A stretch of DNA of 17,708 bases from an uncultured Leucobacter sp. (GTDB lineage: Bacteria; Actinomycetota; Actinomycetes; Actinomycetales; Microbacteriaceae): the NCBI GenBank assembly GCA_937872275.1, contig CALMSE010000209.1, positions 1 through 17,708 of the forward strand. The letters are read 5' to 3'. Below the pieces are notes generated by a model. It ran no database searches and was not told where the DNA came from. It saw only the letters and a program-made list of their open reading frames with translations. The translations under genes and the position numbers were made by a program. The first letter of the stretch is position 1; each line of letters opens with the position of its first letter. This document shows positions 13,894 to 17,708 of this stretch, in pieces.

Positions 13894-14562
13894 ATGGAAT
13901 GGTGGGAAGCAGCGATCGAGTGGCTAAACGCCAACAGCGGGGCGGTGAGCGCCGTCGCTACGGTCGGGACCGTGCTCTTCACCGCAGTTGCGGCGAGCGC
14001 GGCCTGGATCACGATCCGCATGTCGCGGCGCCGGAAGCGCAGTAACCTGCAACTCACCTTCCGCCCAAACACGATCCGCGTCGGTCTCGAGATGACGCCC
14101 CGGCAAGTGATCAGCATGAGCCTCATGAACTCAGGCCCTTCAACGCCGATCTGGATCGAGATTCGAATGACCGATGGTCACGGATGGGGGTCAGTGGGGT
14201 TTGACCCTCCGAAGCCCCGAGAGCTGATCCATCCGCTCGAGGATCTTGGCCGTCCGTATCAGCGGAGGAACTACGTCGTTGAATGGATGGAGACCGACGG
14301 TCAGCTGCGACATATTCGCTGCTCGTATCGAGCGGATGGAGAGCTTGACGATCCCAAGAACTCACGAGGGACTCTACGAGGTGTGGAGAAGTGGCTACCG
14401 CGTAGTGAGCGCCCACGCCCTCTGCAAAGAAGACGACCCCTGTTCTTGCTTCGCTGGTACCGAATTCTCCTCGGCGAAGACCAGGCCCCGCCGAGTAGCG
14501 GTCCCGTAGTTCCTGGGACGGCGCACACACCTGGTAGAGATCCGGGCCCACCCGCTTCATGA
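13894..14562 (+). CDS. Membrane-anchored protein of unknown function, plus-strand moron-like gene
   Basis: 222 aa from ATG 13894, with GAGGGG directly in front (very short spacing). It opens with a short amphipathic segment (EWWEAAIEWLNANSG) and one membrane span (about 17-41), then a basic stop-transfer run (RMSRRRKRS). A soluble domain follows: LQLTFRPNTIRVGL, a beta-rich VISMSLMNSGPSTPIWIEIRM region, then YVVEWMETDGQLRHIRCSYR. This resembles bacterial and phage single-span proteins with a cytoplasmic beta-sandwich. The last 50 residues are Pro/Arg-rich and less convincing. It runs opposite to the neighbouring minus-strand genes and is probably expressed in the lysogen. Confidence 0.75.
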   Translation: MEWWEAAIEWLNANSGAVSAVATVGTVLFTAVAASAAWITIRMSRRRKRSNLQLTFRPNTIRVGLEMTPRQVISMSLMNSGPSTPIWIEIRMTDGHGWGSVGFDPPKPRELIHPLEDLGRPYQRRNYVVEWMETDGQLRHIRCSYRADGELDDPKNSRGTLRGVEKWLPRSERPRPLQRRRPLFLLRWYRILLGEDQAPPSSGPVVPGTAHTPGRDPGPPAS

Positions 14563-14604
14563 ACACCGGTCTGTGAGTTCTGGCCCGAGCCCTGAGTATC
14601 CAAC

Positions 14605-14883
14605 TCACGACGCCACCGCCAAGTCAGGCTCCGGGGCCGGCTCCGGCTTCACGACGACCTCGCCGAGCGCAAGGTCAAAGGCATCGGCCAGCAGCGCCAC
14701 GGCTCCGAGAGAGGGTTCGGCTCCGTTGCGATAGCGCTGCAGCGTCGCCCGCGATATCCCCATGATCCTCGCCAGAGCGTCATCGGACTTGATGCCGTTG
14801 TTGATCTTGAGTCGGTCGAGGAGACCGGGGCGGAGCACCCGAACCGGGGATTCAGCTACTTCCGTGACAGTCGGTGCGTTCAT
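14605..14883 (-). CDS. Cro/XRE-family HTH regulator
   Basis: 92 aa from ATG 14883-14881. Helix-turn-helix: GIKSDDALARIMGISRATLQRYRNGAEPSLGAVALLADAFDLALGEVV (about 30-77), a standard XRE fold, with a proline/acid-rich tail (KPEPAPEPDLAVAS). Transcribed divergently from the repressor, it is positioned like Cro and should compete for the same operators. Its own promoter candidate predicts a message starting on or next to the ATG. The plus-strand gene at 13894-14562 separates it from the main minus-strand operon. Confidence 0.9.
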   Translation of the reverse strand: MNAPTVTEVAESPVRVLRPGLLDRLKINNGIKSDDALARIMGISRATLQRYRNGAEPSLGAVALLADAFDLALGEVVVKPEPAPEPDLAVAS

Positions 14884-14971
14884 GCTCCAAGTGTCGCGCT
14901 GTCAAACCATAGTGTCAAGTTTTTGCGCAAAATGGTTTGCGATTGCGACATGTCTGGTTTAGCCTTGCACC
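14884..14971. promoter_or_regulatory. Divergent switch region between the Cro-like gene and repressor
   Basis: 88 bases with markedly lower G/C than the genes around it. Plus strand: TTGCGA 14937-14942, 17-base spacer, TAGCCT 14960-14965, start predicted at the repressor ATG. Minus strand: TTGACA (complement 14913-14918), 17-base spacer, GACACT (complement 14890-14895), start predicted at the Cro-like ATG. Both mRNAs would therefore lack a leader, and neither ATG has a good ribosome site. The region also holds GACATGTC (14947-14954), a perfect palindrome. Confidence 0.6.
14903..14939. repeat. Inverted-repeat operator candidate
   Basis: CAAACCAT at 14903-14910 and ATGGTTTG at 14932-14939 are exact reverse complements separated by 21 bases. 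The left arm lies in the spacer of the leftward promoter and the right arm overlaps the -35 of the repressor promoter, so a dimer bound to both arms would control both directions. A related TGGTTT recurs at 14955-14960. Confidence 0.5.
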
Positions 14972-15430
14972 ATGAACGAGAGCATGAAGTGGATCGACAG
15001 TGTGCGTGGCACCGATTCGCTCCGAGAGGTCGCGCGGCGAATTCACACAACACACTCGACACTGGCAAGACAGGTGAATGCGGACGCAGTCACATTCGAG
15101 ACCGTGCGTGATGTCTCGCGCGCATACCGCCGGTCAGTGCTTTCCGATCTCATTCTCCTCGGGCACCTCACGACCGCAGACGCCGGCTTGGAGGGTGTTG
15201 AGCGGGCCCTGCAAGCGGCCACCGACGCCGAACTAGTTCGAGAAGTGGCCCGACGTATGGACGGTGGTGCGGCCTCGATGTACTGGGACTCTCCAATCTC
15301 GGAAGCTGTCGACCGGGCTGAGAATGTCGCACGTCTGGATGATCATCGAAGGCCACCAGTCGATGATGAGCGTGCGGTCGCCTCCGAGTTCGACGGAGAC
15401 TACGACGAAGACGACGGCTACGACGCATAG
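14972..15430 (+). CDS. Immunity-repressor-like HTH protein
   Basis: 152 aa from ATG 14972. The N-terminal HTH (residues about 6-66) reads MKWIDSVRGTDSLREVARRIHTTHSTLARQVNADAVTFETVRDVSRAY, then RRSVLSDLILLGHLTTAD. This pattern is typical of actinophage immunity repressors and related regulators. The C-terminal part is helical (ELVREVARRMDGG), then extremely acidic (DGDYDEDDGYDA). A weak -10 and -35 place the RNA start at the ATG, so the message is likely leaderless. It heads the plus-strand lysogeny operon: lipoprotein, metallopeptidase, integrase. It should hold the leftward early promoter silent. Identity as repressor is inference from fold and position. Confidence 0.8.
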   Translation: MNESMKWIDSVRGTDSLREVARRIHTTHSTLARQVNADAVTFETVRDVSRAYRRSVLSDLILLGHLTTADAGLEGVERALQAATDAELVREVARRMDGGAASMYWDSPISEAVDRAENVARLDDHRRPPVDDERAVASEFDGDYDEDDGYDA

Positions 15431-15486
15431 ACCACAACTGGAAGACCGGGCGGCAAGGACGCCGTCCAGGAGGAAGGAAACACATC

Positions 15487-16029
15487 ATGAAGCTGATCCA
15501 GCGCGCCCTCGTGACGACCGCCACGGTACTACTGCTCGCGCCTCTCACTGCATGCTCAAGCGAGGACGGTCAGACGGAGGTGGCGCAGTCGATCGCCACA
15601 GAAGAAGCGTCAGCTGAAGCGACGCCGGAGCAACTGGCTTCGATCATCGCGCAGTATGAGGAGGATTGGCGTGCTGTCATCGAGGGGCGAATCGGATGCA
15701 GCAGTGCTCAACTGCGTGCCAACCTCTCAGATGCGACTCCCGGCGAGAAGGCAGAGGCAACGGACTGCCTCCAAGCGATGCGAAACATGTCCTCCACCGC
15801 GGGCACCGCATCGACTGAGCTCGGCAAACTTGCAACGCCTTCGTCGATGGCAGATCTTGTTGCCGAGACTAGGAAGTATCTTGACCAGATCTCCGCAACT
15901 GACCTGGACACGATCTGCGGCGGAGAACCATTCGGCTCAGCCGACTGCACTGCCGCCGACACAACAGCTTTTGAGATGGCGCACATTCGCCTTGATCAGC
16001 AACTCGATGCCTGGGGCCCCTACCTCTGA
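15487..16029 (+). CDS. Secreted lipoprotein of the lysogeny operon
   Basis: 180 aa from ATG 15487 after AGGAGGAAGG (15468-15477). A lipoprotein signal is clear: MKLIQRALVTTATVLLLAPL, then T21-A22-C23 as the lipidated cysteine. The mature part is Ser/Ala/Glu-rich, then largely helical (ASIIAQYEEDWRAVIEGRIGC), and holds four later cysteines (GRIGCSS, TDCLQAM, DTICGGE, SADCTAA) that could form disulfides. Its place between repressor and integrase implies expression in the lysogen. Prophage lipoproteins in this position in other systems (for example Ltp of TP-J34) block DNA entry by related phages. That role is inferred here, as no homologue is recognised. Confidence 0.88.
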   Translation: MKLIQRALVTTATVLLLAPLTACSSEDGQTEVAQSIATEEASAEATPEQLASIIAQYEEDWRAVIEGRIGCSSAQLRANLSDATPGEKAEATDCLQAMRNMSSTAGTASTELGKLATPSSMADLVAETRKYLDQISATDLDTICGGEPFGSADCTAADTTAFEMAHIRLDQQLDAWGPYL

Positions 16030-16036
16030 GGTCGTC

Positions 16037-16432
16037 ATGCAGCATCTGTTTGATCTTGCCGAGATGCAGGGCATCCGCATCGAGTACGCCCCACTCCGCG
16101 GCCGCGATGGCGAGTACCGTCACGACCTGAAGCTCATCCGTCTCCGCGAAGGTATGTCGCCGCGCCGCCTTCGCTCCGTCCTGGCGCACGAACTCGGCCA
16201 CGCCGCATTCGGAGACGTACCGAGCCCGTACGGGCCGCTGAGGGCCCGTCAGGAGCGCCGCGCCGACGAATGGGCGGCACTCCGCCTCATCACCCTCGAC
16301 GCCTACCGAGACGCCGAACTCATCCGAGACGGGCACATCGACTCGATGGCGCACGACCTCGGCGTCATCCCGCGAATCGTCGGAGCCTTCCGGCGGGTGC
16401 TCGAGCGGGAGCTCGCCAGGGCAGTCGCCTGA
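16037..16432 (+). CDS. ImmA/IrrE-family metallopeptidase
   Basis: 131 aa from ATG 16037, with GAGG five bases upstream overlapping the lipoprotein stop. The zinc motif HELGH (51-55) follows a LRSVLA helix, and the third ligand is probably E73 in ERRADEWAAL, as in the ImmA/IrrE family. An N-terminal EMQGIRIEYAPLRG and a beta-hairpin (RHDLKLIRLREGMSP) match the family. Such enzymes cleave phage repressors (ImmA with ImmR of ICEBs1) and so trigger induction. The stop overlaps the integrase start as TGATG, tying immunity and integration to one transcript. The substrate is likely the repressor encoded two genes upstream, but this is inference. Confidence 0.92.
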   Translation: MQHLFDLAEMQGIRIEYAPLRGRDGEYRHDLKLIRLREGMSPRRLRSVLAHELGHAAFGDVPSPYGPLRARQERRADEWAALRLITLDAYRDAELIRDGHIDSMAHDLGVIPRIVGAFRRVLERELARAVA

Positions 16433-17595
16433 TGGCCACGATCAAGGCCTACGAGACCGCGGCCGGGAAACGCTACCGGGTGAGATACCGGAAACCGGAC
16501 AAGTCGCAGACCGACAAGCGCGGATTCAAGACGAAACGCGAGGCGGAGATCTTCGCCGCCTCCGTGACCGTGTCTAAGGCGACGGGGGAGTACATCGACC
16601 CCCAACTGGGACGCATCACCGTCGCGCAACTCTCGAAAGGGTGGCTGGCAGGCAAGGAGAGCTCGCTGAAGCCCTCCGCATACCGACCGCTCGAATCAGC
16701 GTGGAGAACGCACGTGGAGCCCGGCTGGGGTGACCGTGAGGCGAAGGGGATCCAACCCTCCGAAGTGCAGCAATGGGTCGCGGGGCTCGGCAAGAAGAAA
16801 TCCGCGACGACCGCGTCCCGCGCACTCGGTGTGCTCGCCGGGATCCTCGACCAAGCGGTGGCCGACAGGCGCATCCCACGCAACCCCGCCCGGGGCGCGA
16901 AAACGGCGCGCAGGAAACCGAAGCCGCGCGTCTACCTCACCCACGACCAGGTGCAGGAGCTCGCCGAAGCCTCCGCGCATCCCGCACTGGTGCTCACGCT
17001 CGCATACACCGGCCTCCGCTGGGGAGAGGCAACCGCCCTGCGAGTGCGCTCCGTGAACGAGGTGCGGCGCCGGCTCCACGTCGAGGAGAACGCGGTGCTC
17101 GCCGGATCCGTGCTCCACGTCGGCACACCGAAGACCCACGAGAAGCGCAGCGTCCCCTACCCGGCGTTCCTCGCGAAGCACCTCACCGCTCAGTCGCAGG
17201 GGAAGCGGCCGGAGCAGTTGCTCTTCGGCGCCGGGGACGCGCACCTGCGACTGCCGAACTCGGTGAACGGGTGGTTCGCCTCCGCGGTTGACAAGGTGCG
17301 TGCCGCGCATCAGACCCGGTGGGAGGAGGCGACCGAGGCTGAGAGAGAGGCGCTGCCGCCGATCATGCCCCGAGTCACCCCGCACGACCTCCGCCACACC
17401 GCCGCATCGCTCGCGATCAGTTCAGGTGCGAACGTGAAGGCCGTGCAGAGGATGCTCGGCCATGCCTCCGCCGCGATGACCCTCGACACCTACGCCGACC
17501 TGTTCGATGACGATCTGGACGGTGTCGCCGCGAATCTCGAAGCCGCAGCCCGTGCCGCGAGTGTGGGCAAAAAGTGGGCAAACGTCGTCGCCTGA
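16432..17595 (+). CDS. int: Tyrosine-family site-specific integrase
   Basis: 387 aa from ATG 16432. The opening back to 16270 is rejected because it lies inside the metallopeptidase gene, and the MATIKAYETAAGKRYRVRYRK N-terminus is the arm-type DNA-binding domain of actinophage integrases. Next comes the core-binding SAM-like domain (about 60-145), then the catalytic domain. Catalytic residues are R196 (YTGLRWGE), K234 (TPKTHEKR), H318 and R321 (HDLRHTAAS), H344 (MLGHAS), and Y354 (TLDTYADLF). All are present, so the enzyme should be active. It is followed by a terminator and a tRNA-derived att core. Confidence 0.97.
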   Translation: MATIKAYETAAGKRYRVRYRKPDKSQTDKRGFKTKREAEIFAASVTVSKATGEYIDPQLGRITVAQLSKGWLAGKESSLKPSAYRPLESAWRTHVEPGWGDREAKGIQPSEVQQWVAGLGKKKSATTASRALGVLAGILDQAVADRRIPRNPARGAKTARRKPKPRVYLTHDQVQELAEASAHPALVLTLAYTGLRWGEATALRVRSVNEVRRRLHVEENAVLAGSVLHVGTPKTHEKRSVPYPAFLAKHLTAQSQGKRPEQLLFGAGDAHLRLPNSVNGWFASAVDKVRAAHQTRWEEATEAEREALPPIMPRVTPHDLRHTAASLAISSGANVKAVQRMLGHASAAMTLDTYADLFDDDLDGVAANLEAAARAASVGKKWANVVA

Positions 17596-17600
17596 AATAG

Positions 17601-17650
17601 AAAAAGCCCCCGACTCCCTAGTGTTTTCTAGGGGAGTCGGGGGCTTCTAT
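17601..17650 (+). terminator. Strong rho-independent-type hairpin after the integrase
   Basis: Left arm 17604-17621 and right arm 17628-17646 are complementary over 18 pairs with one bulged base, around a short T-rich loop (17622-17627). An A-run precedes and a CTT/TAT follows. It begins 6 bases after the integrase stop and would end the lysogeny operon. By symmetry it also blocks transcription entering from the host side. Confidence 0.9.
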
Positions 17651-17651
17651 C

Positions 17652-17674
17652 TGGCGGTGACGGTGGGATTTGAA
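17652..17674 (-). other. Attachment-site core: 3' fragment of a tRNA gene (probably tRNA-Ser)
   Basis: On the minus strand this reads as T-loop TTCAAAT, T-stem 3' half CCCAC, acceptor 3' half CGTCACC, discriminator G, and an encoded CCA. The upstream bases (GCGGC) cannot pair with CCCAC, so this is not a complete tRNA but the 3' end duplicated or carried by the phage. An acceptor beginning GGTGACG with discriminator G suggests a serine tRNA. Position next to the integrase makes it an attP core or one prophage end. Confidence 0.75.
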
Positions 17675-17708
17675 GCCGCTTCGCGCCCAAGCGGTGGCTC
17701 AGGATCCG

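Noticed and set aside
14123..14608. 161-aa minus-strand ORF that starts with a GTGA overlap at the Cro-like gene's stop
   Set aside because: It lies antisense to the plus-strand membrane gene, whose span, basic anchor and soluble domain are more protein-like. Its second half is Ser/Arg-rich shadow-like sequence.
14900..14918. L5-type stoperators (two TGTCAA copies 13 bases apart)
   Set aside because: They match only the TTGACA part of the mycobacteriophage site, one copy is explained as the -35 of the leftward promoter, and scattered matches elsewhere in genes look like chance.
17652..17708. A complete tRNA gene at the right end
   Set aside because: The T-stem 5' half does not pair and no anticodon or D arm can be formed, so only a 3' fragment exists.
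1..17708. CRISPR arrays, rRNA genes or insertion sequences
   Set aside because: No regularly spaced repeats, rRNA-like stretches, transposase motifs or terminal repeats were seen.

Overview
The window is one end of a temperate phage genome or prophage from a high-GC actinobacterium. It most likely comes from the Microbacteriaceae (Leucobacter/Microbacterium type), an impression from protein style and not a database result. Third codon positions are strongly G/C. Nearly all genes sit in one tightly packed leftward (minus-strand) early operon, and a rightward lysogeny cassette ends at an integrase and a tRNA-derived attachment core.

Right end (about 13.9-17.7 kb), plus strand: a leaderless-looking immunity repressor (14972-15430), a lipoprotein (15487-16029), an ImmA/IrrE-type metallopeptidase (16037-16432), a tyrosine integrase (16432-17595), a strong hairpin terminator, and a 23-bp fragment of the 3' end of a tRNA gene (probably tRNA-Ser). 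Divergent from the repressor is a Cro/XRE-like regulator (14605-14883, minus). The 88-bp gap between them carries two face-to-face promoter candidates and an inverted repeat, so it is the likely genetic switch. A plus-strand membrane protein (13894-14562) lies between the Cro-like gene and the rest of the minus-strand operon.

Middle (about 4.9-13.9 kb), minus strand, read right to left: an excisionase-like wHTH protein, a two-TM protein, a small unknown protein, a PD-(D/E)XK Holliday-junction-resolvase-like nuclease, a small unknown protein, a YqaJ/RecE-type exonuclease, a RecT/Bet-type annealase, a helical protein, a small beta-rich protein, an HNH protein, a replication initiator with AT-rich repeats in its linker (candidate origin), a G39P-like putative helicase loader, DnaB helicase, a second HNH endonuclease, SSB, and three small or unknown proteins, one of them possibly ADP-ribosyltransferase-like. 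Together these form a full replication and recombination module. About fifteen junctions use ATGA or GTGA four-base overlaps, so translation is probably coupled throughout.

Left (1-4.3 kb), minus strand: accessory early genes. The recognisable ones are an ASCH-domain protein coupled to a RyR-domain protein. The rest are small unknown proteins and a 369-aa cysteine-rich mosaic protein. Between the two minus-strand blocks is a plus-strand island of two short genes (4338-4532 and 4619-4744), with a leaderless-type promoter candidate in front and a perfect 11-bp hairpin behind.

The best candidates for less-described biology are the repressor/lipoprotein/metallopeptidase/integrase operon with its leaderless switch, the ASCH-RyR pair, the possible ART-fold protein, the plus-strand small-gene island, and the O-gene-like origin. 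No gap longer than 300 bases lacks a gene.
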